64,000 nucleotides of DNA from NCBI GenBank assembly GCA_964584775.1, contig CAZPBC010000005.1:13560-77559 (forward strand), in the 5' to 3' direction. The notes under the pieces were generated by a model that was given only the letters and a program-made list of their open reading frames with translations, was not told where the DNA came from and did not search any database. Shown here piece by piece: positions 8,536-17,787 of this stretch. A program made the translations under genes and the position numbers. Source of the stretch: CAZPBC01 sp964584775. GTDB taxonomy: Bacteria; Chlamydiota; Chlamydiia; Chlamydiales; SLFE01. The number at the start of each line of letters is the position of its first letter. Position 1 is the stretch's first letter.

Positions 8536-9723
8536 ATGGACATGGGAAACATTTCACAAATGGCTTCTCAGATCTCCGGTGAATCAGCTGAAAAGTTGAT
8601 GGACACCATCGAAGGCGCAAAAGAACTCACACAAGAGATCAAAGGGGAAAAGGCGGCCGCTCAAAAAGCCAACCTCGCAGACCCCACACTTGCGGCTGAA
8701 ATGAAGCAGTCTGCCAAGGGCTTAGATAAACTCACCAAAACAAGCCAAGCTGAGAAACCAGAAGAAGTCAAGAAAGCAACGGAAAAAGAAGATGCAACAA
8801 AAGCGGGACTTGCCAAAGAGGGAGACGAAGCAGCTGCAAAAGGAAAGCAAGAACACCTTCAGATGGCAGAGCAAGATGTCCGTGAAATTGCTGCTGATCC
8901 CAACGGTGACCCAGGCCAAATCAACGAGAAGCTGCTCGCGAACTACAAAGGGGATGAGGAGGGAGCTGTTGAAGCTCTCGACACCATCACCAAAGGCTAT
9001 GGTGAGCGAGTTGGAGAACTGGAAGGAGAGGTAGAGAGTCTCGAGGCTGAAATCAGCGGACTCAGTAAAGAGTTAGAAGCCGCTCCCGCAGGACAAGACA
9101 CCTCCGAGCTTCAGACCAACCTGGATGCAAAGAAAGATGCACTCGATCAAACCCAGGACAAGCTCGATGAGGCAAAAACGATGTTCGGAAATGCCAAAGC
9201 AGCCCAACGAAGACTTCCTCAAGATATGACGGCGCAAGCCCCTCACGCTTCTACCCCCACGCAAGTCCGTCGGACAAGTAAAGAGACTGCCAATATCTTT
9301 GGCTCCCAAGAAGAGTTTGGAAAATTCATGGGTAAGCTTCTCGATAGCACCACATTCAAGGAGACTAGCAATTTGATGAAGAGCACCTTTGGAAGCCAAG
9401 TGGATCAAAGAGCTGCCGCTAACCTCTGTATCAAAAAGGCAGGAGCCGAGGTCAAAAAACCGGGAGCTGACATTGCCTACTTACGTACTTCCGTCAATTC
9501 GATTAAGAATCTCCAAGTCCTTCTTTCAACCATGAATCAATTCAAAGGCGCACAGAACCGCGCTGTCAAGGAGAGCTTTACTCAAGGAATCACCAACCCT
9601 GCTAAGCAAGCTGGTGCTGGAGGGCAAGGGAAAGCCTCTGGAATGGAAGCACAGAAACCAAGAGTGAACCTTGAAAAGGCCGCATCCAAAGAAAGTGGAA
9701 GTGGCCCTGCTGCAGCTGCATAA
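8536..9723 (+). CDS. Type III secretion gatekeeper, YopN/CopN-like N-terminal protein (lacks TyeA-like domain)
   Basis: 395 residues with strong SD AAGGAGG 9 nt before ATG. It holds the position of copN in Chlamydia (after sctV, before the chaperone and malQ). Residues about 1-110 are Ala/Lys/Glu-rich and low complexity. ADPNGDPGQINEKLLANYKG at about 118-140 resembles the first CopN helical repeat. A coiled coil (about 155-225) follows. The segment about 250-350, with SNLMKSTFGSQ and YLRTSVNSIKNLQVLLSTMN, aligns by eye with the CopN middle domain (AKLQVYMTELSNLQALHSVN). The protein then ends in a Gly/Ala/Lys-rich tail; the last third of CopN is missing and seems to be the next ORF. The gatekeeper call is inference from position plus this similarity. 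Confidence 0.7.
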   Translation: MDMGNISQMASQISGESAEKLMDTIEGAKELTQEIKGEKAAAQKANLADPTLAAEMKQSAKGLDKLTKTSQAEKPEEVKKATEKEDATKAGLAKEGDEAAAKGKQEHLQMAEQDVREIAADPNGDPGQINEKLLANYKGDEEGAVEALDTITKGYGERVGELEGEVESLEAEISGLSKELEAAPAGQDTSELQTNLDAKKDALDQTQDKLDEAKTMFGNAKAAQRRLPQDMTAQAPHASTPTQVRRTSKETANIFGSQEEFGKFMGKLLDSTTFKETSNLMKSTFGSQVDQRAAANLCIKKAGAEVKKPGADIAYLRTSVNSIKNLQVLLSTMNQFKGAQNRAVKESFTQGITNPAKQAGAGGQGKASGMEAQKPRVNLEKAASKESGSGPAAAA

Positions 9724-9765
9724 TTTAGACGGAATAGAAACTGAATAGAAGAAGAGGAAGCGCGC

Positions 9766-10203
9766 ATGCGAAAAAGACGAGTGACTCTGACTGAAATGAA
9801 AAAACACTTTCCGAAGGATGTGACGGACGAACTTCTCCGTGAGCAGTTTATTGGGCTTGCTTTTGACCGCTACCCCTCTTCTGACAAGGTCATCCAAAAT
9901 ATCAATATTATCGCCTCCCGTGCAAGCATCCACGATCCCCTGCAACTGCTAAAGTTTAAGATCATCATTATCAATATCTTCCGTGACTCTGTCCACCAAG
10001 TCTCCCTCGAGCGGGTCTTTACCTCTGTTCAACACCGCGATGATGTGTTAAAAGCGATTATAGAAGCCTCTGAGACTCTAGAGGAAGAGTTTGAAGAGCT
10101 CGAAGAAGAACTCCTCTCTGAAGAAGAGTGGGAAGACGACCTCTTCGAGTATGATGAGGATGAGGAGGACGAAGAAGATGATGAAGATGCATGGGTAACT
10201 TGA
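9766..10203 (+). CDS. TyeA-like protein (C-terminal gatekeeper domain as a separate gene) with acidic tail
   Basis: 145 residues. Residues about 15-110 are helical; REQFIGLAFDRYPSSDKV and the following helices match by eye the C-terminal domain of Chlamydia CopN (TKTFLQLVEDKFPSSSKA, as I remember it), which corresponds to Yersinia TyeA. Residues about 106-142 are almost entirely Glu/Asp. The gene lies in the same reading frame as the preceding gene, 42 nt downstream, with two in-frame stops (TAA at 9721 and a TGA) between and its own SD (AGAAGAGGAAG). It could be a split of an ancestral fused copN or the ancestral two-gene state. Function as partner of the upstream YopN-like protein is inferred. 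Confidence 0.62.
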   Translation: MRKRRVTLTEMKKHFPKDVTDELLREQFIGLAFDRYPSSDKVIQNINIIASRASIHDPLQLLKFKIIIINIFRDSVHQVSLERVFTSVQHRDDVLKAIIEASETLEEEFEELEEELLSEEEWEDDLFEYDEDEEDEEDDEDAWVT

Positions 10204-10213
10204 GGATTTAATT

Positions 10214-10687
10214 ATGGCATCCACCTTTGAAGGAGTTGTTCAGCAACTCAATAACACCTTTAATCTCAATCTCAATGCAGAAAATCTTGAAGCCGTCAAT
10301 CTCAGCTTCAAAGACCAACAGATCCAATTTGAGCTTGATGAAAACCAAGAAAACGTCCTCGCCATCTGTTTCCTTGGAGAGGTAAAAGAAGGGCGTTACC
10401 GCGAAGACGTCCTTGTGCAAGCCCTGCGCTCCAATGGGTTTCCCCAACCCAACCTCGGAACCTTTGCCTACTCCTCAAAAATGGACACACTCATTCTTTT
10501 CCATACAATGCCTGTCGAAAGTGTGACCCAAGAGAGTTTAATGAACGCCGCTTCGATCCTCTACGAAAAAATGGTTCTCTGGAAAGAAGCGCTTGCATCA
10601 TCGATGGTTCCCATCATCGAGAAACAAAAGAGCGACAAACCTCAAATGGACCTCTCCAGCGTCATGGGCATGGTGAGGAAGTCATAA
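10214..10687 (+). CDS. Type III secretion chaperone, CesT/SycE family (Scc1-like)
   Basis: 157 residues, acidic, no membrane segment. The pattern is CesT-like: N-terminal helix (FEGVVQQLNNTFNL), beta strands QIQFELDENQENVLAICFLG, a central helix VLVQALRSNGF, strands LGTFAYSSKMDTLILFHTMP, and a C-terminal helix. Position between gatekeeper and malQ is that of sycE/scc1 (CT088) in C. trachomatis. By analogy it would bind the gatekeeper and keep it competent for export. The tail (125-157) is less conserved-looking. malQ follows after 3 nt. Confidence 0.75.
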   Translation: MASTFEGVVQQLNNTFNLNLNAENLEAVNLSFKDQQIQFELDENQENVLAICFLGEVKEGRYREDVLVQALRSNGFPQPNLGTFAYSSKMDTLILFHTMPVESVTQESLMNAASILYEKMVLWKEALASSMVPIIEKQKSDKPQMDLSSVMGMVRKS

Positions 10688-10690
10688 GAT

Positions 10691-12271
10691 ATGGTGGACG
10701 AAACGCTCTTAGCGCTGATTCACCAAACACCAGCTCGAGAACATTGGGAAAAAATTGGCATCAGAGACCGACATGGGATCTGCGTGCCTCTTTTTTATCT
10801 CCGGACAGAGAATAGCCATGGAATTGGAGAGTTTGCGGATCTCTACCCCGTCATTGACTGGTGCGCCTCCGTCGGCTTCGACATCATCCAGCTCCTTCCC
10901 CTCAATGACTCCGCCAACCCCTCCCCTTATAACGGGCTCTCTGCAGTCGCGCTCAATCCCCTCCACCTCAGCCTTCAGCAACTCAAAGGTTTCAAAGAGA
11001 CCGAAGAGACAAAACTCCTCAAAAAAATCGACACCGAAAAACGCATTAACTTTCCTCAGTTACGTCTGAACAAAGAGCACTTCCTCAAACTCTACTTTGC
11101 CTCCCACCGGGAAGAGTTTGTAAACGATCCTGCGTTTCACGAGTTTGTGGAGAAGCATCCCTGGACACGCACCTACGCTCTTTTCAAAGTGTTGAAAGAG
11201 ATCAGCGGTGGAAGTCACTGGCAAGATTGGGATATTAAATACCGCTGCCGCAATCTGGATGCTCTCCTGCAGATCGCAGAAGAGGAAAGAGAGATGATCC
11301 ACTATTTTGAGTATCTCCAGTTTCTCTGCTACACACAGATGAAAGAGGTCCGTGAGTATGCCAACGAGAAAGGCATCCTCATCAAAGGAGACCTTCCCAT
11401 CCTCCTGAGTCCCGACTCCGCGGACGTCTGGGCACACACAGAACTCTTCAATCAAAACCTCGCGGCAGGGGCTCCACCCGACATGTACAGTCCCAAAGGA
11501 CAGTACTGGGGCTTTCCCCTTTACCGTTGGGAGGCGCTTAAAGCGCGCGATTATACCTTCTGGAAGAAGCGCCTTCGTGCCTCCGAAGATCTGTACAACC
11601 TCTACCGCCTCGACCACGTGGTGGGGTTCTTCCGGATCTGGGCGATAGAAAGGGGCAAGGGGCCTGAAGAGGGGTTCTTTACCCCTCCTGAAGAAAATCT
11701 TTGGCTTGAACAAGGGCATCAGCTGATGTCAGTCCTTCTCCAAACAACGGGGATGCTGCCTGTGGGAGAGGATCTGGGAACCGTTCCCGACGAGGTCCGG
11801 GCTGTGCTCACTCAAATGGGGATTCCCGGCACCAAAGTGATGAGGTGGGAGAAAAACTGGCTAGGAGACCAAAACCTCATCAATCCTAAACTCTACCCTC
11901 CCCTTAGCATGACGACCGTCTCCACACACGACTCAGAGACCCTCGGACAATGGTGGGCCCATGAACCTGATGAAGCGAAGCGCCTGGCGAAGGTGAAAGG
12001 CTGGGACTACGATGAAAAAATCACCTACGATCAACGGTTTGAAATCCTCCGAGACACCCACACCAGCTCAAGCATCTTCCATATCAATCTTCTTTCCGAA
12101 TACCTCTCGCTCTATCCCGAGCTGATCCACGACGATCCCAATGAGGAGAGGATCAATGTTCCCGGAACTCTCTCCCCCACAAACTGGACCATTCGCCAAA
12201 AAGTCCCCTTTCATGAGATCATGGAGCATAGCCAACTCCAGGAAGCCATCGAAAAACTGCTAAAATCATGA
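10691..12271 (+). CDS. malQ: 4-alpha-glucanotransferase (GH77, amylomaltase)
   Basis: 526 residues, the bacterial MalQ length. Catalytic elements are visible: nucleophile Asp308 in YRLDHVVGF, acid/base Glu360 in VGEDLGTVP, and transition-state Asp414 in STHDSETLG. N-terminal GIGEFADLY and IKGDLPILLSPDSADVWAH are also family motifs. It transfers glucan chains between malto-oligosaccharides in the cytosol and serves glycogen turnover, in line with the GlgA-GlgB gene at 58214. It is linked to the sct genes as in Chlamydia. Its stop overlaps the next start by 4 nt (ATGA). Confidence 0.95.
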   Translation: MVDETLLALIHQTPAREHWEKIGIRDRHGICVPLFYLRTENSHGIGEFADLYPVIDWCASVGFDIIQLLPLNDSANPSPYNGLSAVALNPLHLSLQQLKGFKETEETKLLKKIDTEKRINFPQLRLNKEHFLKLYFASHREEFVNDPAFHEFVEKHPWTRTYALFKVLKEISGGSHWQDWDIKYRCRNLDALLQIAEEEREMIHYFEYLQFLCYTQMKEVREYANEKGILIKGDLPILLSPDSADVWAHTELFNQNLAAGAPPDMYSPKGQYWGFPLYRWEALKARDYTFWKKRLRASEDLYNLYRLDHVVGFFRIWAIERGKGPEEGFFTPPEENLWLEQGHQLMSVLLQTTGMLPVGEDLGTVPDEVRAVLTQMGIPGTKVMRWEKNWLGDQNLINPKLYPPLSMTTVSTHDSETLGQWWAHEPDEAKRLAKVKGWDYDEKITYDQRFEILRDTHTSSSIFHINLLSEYLSLYPELIHDDPNEERINVPGTLSPTNWTIRQKVPFHEIMEHSQLQEAIEKLLKS

Positions 12272-13794
12272 TTCGAGCCCTATTTCTCCTTCTCCTCCCT
12301 CTCAGTTTGGTGGCTGCACCCCAAAACCTCAAAACCCTTCTCGCTCGCCTCGACCCCACCTCCGTCTCCCACCACCTCGCCTTCTACGACCTCTACCCTG
12401 ACACCCACGAAGGTCAGATGGCCCTCTCTAGAGCTTTCAACCTTCTCAACCAAGGACACCTCTCCTACGGCAGCCCCACATCGCTCCCTCTTCCAGACCT
12501 CTCGACGATTGATACCCTCATCCGGATGACGACCAAACCCAATGATGAGCAGCTTCCCTCCCTCACCGAAGCGGAAAGGAGGACCATCCGCCATTTGGGC
12601 AGTCACCTCGGCAACCGCAGACTAGAGGGCTACCGACTTGACTCACTTGACCATCTCCTACGTCTTCCTCCCGAAGAGATCGACCTGGCCCGCGCCCTCT
12701 TTCTTTCCGAGATGAGCACCACTGCGCATACCACCGCAGAGGTAGAGTCCTATGAAGCGATGCTGGATCTGATGGCTCTACAAATCCAAGCGCGTCTTTC
12801 GCCAAAGAGCAGCTCCCTCGACAAAGTCAAAGAGATGAACCGCTTCATCTTTGAAGAACTTCAGTTCCGCTTCCCCCCCCACTCGGAGTATGCAAAAGAT
12901 ATTGACCTCTATACCTTTTTACCAAGCGTCATGGACTCCCGCCGTGGGGTCTGTTTAGGGGTATCGATTCTCTACCTCGCTCTGGCGCAGCGCCTCGACC
13001 TTCCCCTAGAAATTGTCACTCCCCCTGGCCACATCTACGTCCGTTTCCGCGATGGAAAAGAGGTGGTGAATATCGAAACGACCGCGCGGGGCGTCCACGT
13101 GGATTCAGACGAATACCTCAGCCTGAACACCCGTGAGCTCCAACTCCGCGACCTGCGAGAAACAGTCGGTTTCAGTCATGTCAACCGAGCCTCGGTCTAC
13201 TGGTCTACACAGGATTTTGAGAAGGCAAGAAAAAGCTACGAGATCGCCCTCCTCTTCATTAAAGATGATCCGCTGATTGAAGAACTCTACGGCTTCACTC
13301 TCATTCTCACTGGCGACAAAAAGCGTGGCCTCGAAGTGCTCCAATCCAGTCAATCCAAACGCTCCCCTCACCTTCTCTACCGTGAACCGTTAGCAGAAGA
13401 CTTTCTGCTTGGCCGAGTCGATGAGGCGGGAATCGTCAGCACCTTTATTTCTGTTGACGAAACACGCGAATCCCTCCTCGAAAAGAAAAACGAACTTACC
13501 AAGATCCTTAAAAAACACCCCAAATTCCGTTCAGGGTGGCTCAATCTTGCTTCTACGGAACTCCAGCTCCTCCGAGAAAAGGAAGCGCTCACCTGCTTAG
13601 AAAAACTCCACCAACTCGACCCTCAGAATCCCACCTCCGAATACCTGCTTGCCGCTCTCCATACGAAGCGGATGAATTACCCAAAAGCGTGGCAACACCT
13701 CGACCACACAAAGTCGATCACCGAAGAGCACCAGCACGATCCCGAAGCCCTCAAAAAACTTGAACAACAGCTCTGGATTTTAAGTCCCAATTAA
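12268..13794 (+). CDS. Exported transglutaminase-like (SirB1-type) protein with TPR-like C-terminus
   Basis: 508 residues. An N-terminal signal peptide (MIRALFLLLLPLSLVAA) suggests export to the periplasm. Residues about 185-290 form a transglutaminase-like core: RGVCLGVS with Cys229, PPGHIYVRF with His255, then VVNIETTARG. The order Cys-His-acid is that of Transglut_core2/SirB1 proteins. From about 300 the sequence is helical with TPR-type units (ASVYWSTQDFEKARKSYEIAL; LLREKEALTCLEKLHQLDP; NYPKAWQHLDH). The substrate is unknown; peptidase or cross-linking activity is possible but not shown. It is translationally coupled to malQ. Confidence 0.65.
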   Translation: MIRALFLLLLPLSLVAAPQNLKTLLARLDPTSVSHHLAFYDLYPDTHEGQMALSRAFNLLNQGHLSYGSPTSLPLPDLSTIDTLIRMTTKPNDEQLPSLTEAERRTIRHLGSHLGNRRLEGYRLDSLDHLLRLPPEEIDLARALFLSEMSTTAHTTAEVESYEAMLDLMALQIQARLSPKSSSLDKVKEMNRFIFEELQFRFPPHSEYAKDIDLYTFLPSVMDSRRGVCLGVSILYLALAQRLDLPLEIVTPPGHIYVRFRDGKEVVNIETTARGVHVDSDEYLSLNTRELQLRDLRETVGFSHVNRASVYWSTQDFEKARKSYEIALLFIKDDPLIEELYGFTLILTGDKKRGLEVLQSSQSKRSPHLLYREPLAEDFLLGRVDEAGIVSTFISVDETRESLLEKKNELTKILKKHPKFRSGWLNLASTELQLLREKEALTCLEKLHQLDPQNPTSEYLLAALHTKRMNYPKAWQHLDHTKSITEEHQHDPEALKKLEQQLWILSPN

Positions 13795-13810
13795 ATATAA
13801 TTAATACAGA

Positions 13811-14389
13811 ATGAGAATTTACACAAAAACAGGCGATCAAGGCGAAACAGCCCTCTTCTCTGGCAACCGCGTGCCAAAGGATGACTCCTTTGTCCATGCC
13901 CTAGGGACCGTCGACGAACTCTCTGCAGCACTTGGGCTTTCTATCGCCTTCCTGCCGACGGATGAGGCCTTTTCGATCTACAAAGAGCAGCTCGAAGAGA
14001 TCCAACACACGCTCTTTGATCTCGGCGCTGCTGTGGCCACCCCCCGTACCAAAGCAAGCGAAGATAAAATCGGAAAAACACGCTTTGATGCAGAAGGCAC
14101 CAAACAACTCGAAGAGTGGATGGATCAGATGTCGAAAGAACTCCCTCCACTCCGCCAATTCATCCTTCCTGGAGGACATACTGCAGCTGCCCACCTCCAT
14201 ATGGCAAGAAACATCTGTCGCCGAGCAGAACGCCACGCCGTTCCCCTCTTCCGCCATGGAGCTGTCTCAGAAAAAGTCATTGTCTACCTGAACCGCTTAT
14301 CGGACTACTTGTTTGTTCTCACACGCCGAGTCAACCAGCTCACCCATGCTGTTGAAACTCCGTGGAAGCAGCACTCTCACACTTCATAA
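13811..14389 (+). CDS. Cob(I)alamin adenosyltransferase, PduO type
   Basis: 192 residues. N-terminal RIYTKTGDQGETALFSGNRV is the ATP-binding signature, and the C-terminal ARNICRRAERHAV and LNRLSDYLFVLTR helices are the other hallmark motifs of PduO/MMAB-type enzymes. It transfers adenosyl from ATP to cob(I)alamin to give coenzyme B12. No cobalamin-dependent enzyme or B12 transporter is seen in the window, so the user of the cofactor lies elsewhere. The gene sits in a run with its upstream neighbour (16-nt gap) and clpB (24-nt gap). Confidence 0.88.
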   Translation: MRIYTKTGDQGETALFSGNRVPKDDSFVHALGTVDELSAALGLSIAFLPTDEAFSIYKEQLEEIQHTLFDLGAAVATPRTKASEDKIGKTRFDAEGTKQLEEWMDQMSKELPPLRQFILPGGHTAAAHLHMARNICRRAERHAVPLFRHGAVSEKVIVYLNRLSDYLFVLTRRVNQLTHAVETPWKQHSHTS

Positions 14390-14413
14390 AAAATCCCAGC
14401 TTGAAGGAGGAAC

Positions 14414-17023
14414 ATGCAACATAACCTCACCGAAGCCGTCAACCAAGCACTTCAACAGGCTTTCCAGAAAGCCATCACCAGTAAGCACACGGAAGTCACC
14501 GACAACCATCTTCTTTATGCCCTCCTTTCAGACCGTGAAGGGTACTGCTCTGGACTGCTCTCCTCCCTAGAAAAAGAGCCTAACGAACTCATCCGTGAAG
14601 TCGAGAGAGCCCTCAGCGGCCTCGCATCTTACGAGAAGGCTGGCCAAGAACCCCAAGTGGCTCACAACCTCCAAAGTCTGCTTGCCCACGCTCAAGAGCT
14701 TGCCCAATCGATGCAAGACAGCTACGTCAGCAGCGACCACCTCTTCCTGAGCTTTATTAAAGCAGGATCTGAACCCCTCTCTTCTTGGATGCGGAAGGTG
14801 AACCTCTCCTTGAACGATGTGGAGAAAAAAGTGAAAGAGATCCGTGGAGGAAAAACCATCGATAGCCCGACCTCTGACACGCAGTTGCAAGTCTTAGAGA
14901 AATACTGCAAAAACCTCACGAAGATTGCCAAAGAGGGGAAACTCGATCCTGTGATCGGCCGTGATGAAGAGATCCGCCGAACCATGCAAGTGCTCTGCCG
15001 ACGCACCAAAAACAACCCGATGCTGATTGGTGAACCCGGAGTGGGTAAAACAGCCATCGCTGAAGGGCTCGCCCAGCGGATCGTCCAGCAAGACGTGCCC
15101 GATTCACTGGCGAATAAAGAACTCCTCTCCCTCGATATGGGTAGCCTCATTGCAGGAACCAAATTCCGCGGAGAGTTTGAAGAGCGTCTCAAAGGCATCC
15201 TCGAAGACATTGAGAAATCGGATGGACAGATCATCCTCTTTATTGACGAAGTTCACACCCTCATCGGTGCAGGAGCGACCGAAGGAGCGATGGACGCTGC
15301 CAACCTCCTCAAGCCGGCACTCGCACGTGGGACCCTCCACTGCATCGGCGCGACGACACTGAACGAATACCAAAAGCACATTGAAAAAGACGCCGCCCTC
15401 GAGCGCCGCTTCCAGCCTGTCATGATCCGCGAACCTTCTGTGGAAGAAGCGATCGCGATCCTCCGCGGCCTCCGCGAACGGTACGAAATTTTTCACGGTG
15501 TGCGGATCACAGAGAGCGCACTCCACGCTGCTGTCTTTCTCTCGAACCGCTACATCACCGACCGCCAGCTCCCGGATAAGGCGATCGACTTGATCGATGA
15601 AGCCGCCAGCCTCATTAAAATGCAGTTGGGAAGCCGTCCCCTTCCGATCGACAACAAAGAACGCCAGCTTGCCACACTCATTGTCGAACAAGAAGCGCTC
15701 AAGCGTGAAGGCTCGGACACTTCAAAAAAAGAGATCGAAAAGCTCGATGCAAAGATCGCAGAGCTCAAAGAAGAGCTCAACCTCCTCCGTCAGCAATGGG
15801 AAGAAGAGAAGAAGCTCATCGAAGAGCTGAAAGAAAAGAAAAACGAACTCGAGCACCTCCGCTTTGAAGAAGAAGAGGCCGAGCGGGGCTCCGACTACAA
15901 CCGCGTTGCGGAGATCCGCTACAGCATCCTCCCTAAACTCCAAGAGGAGATTGAAGAAGCTGAAAAAAAACTCGAGAAGAAGGAACACCGTCTTCTCCAA
16001 GAAGAGGTCGATGAAAACCTCATCGCTGAGATCGTGTCCAAGTGGACAGGGATTCCGGTGGCAAAAATGGTGGAAAGCGAAGCCGAGAAACTGCTCCACC
16101 TCGAAGATGAACTTTCGAAGCGTGTCGTGGGTCAAGAAATCGCCATCACCGCTGTCTCCGACGCCATACGTCGCTCACGCGCCGGCCTCTCCGATCCCAC
16201 AAGACCGATGGGCGCTTTCCTCTTCCTTGGTCCGACAGGGGTCGGTAAAACGGAGCTCGCCAAAGCTCTCGCCTACCAACTCTTCAACACCGAAGAGGCG
16301 ATGATCCGTCTCGATATGTCGGAGTACATGGAAAAGCACTCCGTCTCCAAACTGATCGGCTCTCCTCCGGGATACGTCGGCTACGATGAAGGAGGACAGC
16401 TCACCGAAGCGCTACGCCGCAGACCCTACGCTGTGGTCCTTCTCGATGAGGTGGAGAAAGCCCACCAGGATGTCTTCAACATCCTCCTCCAAGTCTTTGA
16501 TGATGGACGCCTCACTGATAGTAAAGGCCGCACTGTCAACTGTAAAAATGCACTCTTTATCATGACTTCTAACCTTGGGTCACAACAGCTGCTCGACCAA
16601 CTAGAGAAAAAGGATGAAGAGTTCACCAAGGAAGAAATCCTCGCAGTCCTCGAACCGATCATCCGCCAGCACTTCCGTCCAGAGTTCATCAACCGCCTCG
16701 ACGAAATTCTCCCCTTCCTTCCCTTACGTCCTGAGGACATGCACCAGATTGTCAGACTACAGCTCAATGTCGTGGCTAAACGGATGGCAGAACGCCACAT
16801 CACTCTCACCTGGTCAGAAGAGGTCGTGGACAAACTGGCCAAAGAGGGCTATGACCCCATCTTTGGAGCCCGTCCTCTCAAACGCCTGATCCAGCACCAG
16901 GTGACCAACATGCTCGCCAAAGCCCTACTCGAAGGGAGACTCCCCTCCGACAGCAAGATCGAACTCATCATAGAAAACGACGAGATCGGATTTAAACTCC
17001 TCTCTGTTGTTGAAGTGAGTTAA
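14414..17023 (+). CDS. clpB: ATP-dependent chaperone ClpB
   Basis: 869 residues, full-length ClpB. N-terminal Clp_N repeats (1-145), first AAA module with Walker A GEPGVGKT (Lys212) and Walker B ILFIDEVHTL, the coiled M-domain (about 410-530, rich in Glu/Lys/Leu), second AAA module with GPTGVGKTE (Lys612) and VVLLDEVEKAH, and a C-terminal D2-small domain. The M-domain separates ClpB from ClpA/ClpC. It disaggregates proteins with DnaK. An AGGAGG precedes the start. No CIRCE element is seen upstream. Confidence 0.97.
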   Translation: MQHNLTEAVNQALQQAFQKAITSKHTEVTDNHLLYALLSDREGYCSGLLSSLEKEPNELIREVERALSGLASYEKAGQEPQVAHNLQSLLAHAQELAQSMQDSYVSSDHLFLSFIKAGSEPLSSWMRKVNLSLNDVEKKVKEIRGGKTIDSPTSDTQLQVLEKYCKNLTKIAKEGKLDPVIGRDEEIRRTMQVLCRRTKNNPMLIGEPGVGKTAIAEGLAQRIVQQDVPDSLANKELLSLDMGSLIAGTKFRGEFEERLKGILEDIEKSDGQIILFIDEVHTLIGAGATEGAMDAANLLKPALARGTLHCIGATTLNEYQKHIEKDAALERRFQPVMIREPSVEEAIAILRGLRERYEIFHGVRITESALHAAVFLSNRYITDRQLPDKAIDLIDEAASLIKMQLGSRPLPIDNKERQLATLIVEQEALKREGSDTSKKEIEKLDAKIAELKEELNLLRQQWEEEKKLIEELKEKKNELEHLRFEEEEAERGSDYNRVAEIRYSILPKLQEEIEEAEKKLEKKEHRLLQEEVDENLIAEIVSKWTGIPVAKMVESEAEKLLHLEDELSKRVVGQEIAITAVSDAIRRSRAGLSDPTRPMGAFLFLGPTGVGKTELAKALAYQLFNTEEAMIRLDMSEYMEKHSVSKLIGSPPGYVGYDEGGQLTEALRRRPYAVVLLDEVEKAHQDVFNILLQVFDDGRLTDSKGRTVNCKNALFIMTSNLGSQQLLDQLEKKDEEFTKEEILAVLEPIIRQHFRPEFINRLDEILPFLPLRPEDMHQIVRLQLNVVAKRMAERHITLTWSEEVVDKLAKEGYDPIFGARPLKRLIQHQVTNMLAKALLEGRLPSDSKIELIIENDEIGFKLLSVVEVS

Positions 17024-17089
17024 ACCCGATCTGTCGTTTTTTTGAAAACTGGGCAGTAGGAAGCAGACTCGATCGTTCTTGATGGAAAA

Positions 17090-17647
17090 CTATCCAAACA
17101 ACTCTCTAACTACGATCTCAGTCAGGACGAATCTGGCAGCCACCTGCTCGCCTCTTTGCGTAAAAATTTGGTATAGTAACTGATTTGCTGGTAGAGCCAC
17201 CCCTAAGTCAGCACTCGCAGAAGCTCTAGAAAGCGCATCTATAGCTAAGTCATACTCTCGACGATAATAGAATTGTTGGCCCCTGTTCAAAAGAACCTGG
17301 TAGTCGACTTCCTCTTGAGTCTTTTTGATCTCAGCCTGAGTAGTTTCAGACACACCTTGTGTCAAACTCTTATGCAGCACCTCGCAGACTTTGCGATTCA
17401 CCCGAGCTACAACATCCTCATCCGGCCGGATGTCACGCATGTCAATCTGGAGAAGGATACGATGAGCGTGCATCCGACACACTTGCTCTGTAACATGAAA
17501 GATTTCAAGTTCACCAGAATCTATGAGACCTGCTTGAATCAGGGTAGCAGTCTTTGCTTTCTCACTATCAGAGTCTTTAGACACTGACAAAGCGACATAA
17601 GCCTGTGTTTGGGGATCTAAGTTTTCCCACCCAATTTGAAAATTCAT
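17090..17647 (-). CDS. Hypothetical protein, TPR-like C-terminus
   Basis: 185 residues, no signal peptide or membrane span. I do not recognise the family. Residues about 115-175 (LNRGQQFYYRREYDLAIDALSRASASADLG) look like one TPR hairpin followed by a helix. It stands alone, opposite to its neighbours, with a very AT-rich leader on its 5' side (17648-17720) containing ATTTTAAACTAATTATATATTA, similar in flavour to the leaders of other orphan genes here. Confidence 0.6.
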   Translation of the reverse strand: MNFQIGWENLDPQTQAYVALSVSKDSDSEKAKTATLIQAGLIDSGELEIFHVTEQVCRMHAHRILLQIDMRDIRPDEDVVARVNRKVCEVLHKSLTQGVSETTQAEIKKTQEEVDYQVLLNRGQQFYYRREYDLAIDALSRASASADLGVALPANQLLYQIFTQRGEQVAARFVLTEIVVRELFG

Positions 17648-17787
17648 AAAACACCTATTTTTAATACGAAAAATTATTAATATATAATTAGTTTAAAATA
17701 AAATTATTAAGACTTTATAAACTCTACCCCCTTTTTCACTGCACTTCATAGCTGGAGAAAAATCCGCATATCCCCTAAACTGTTACT

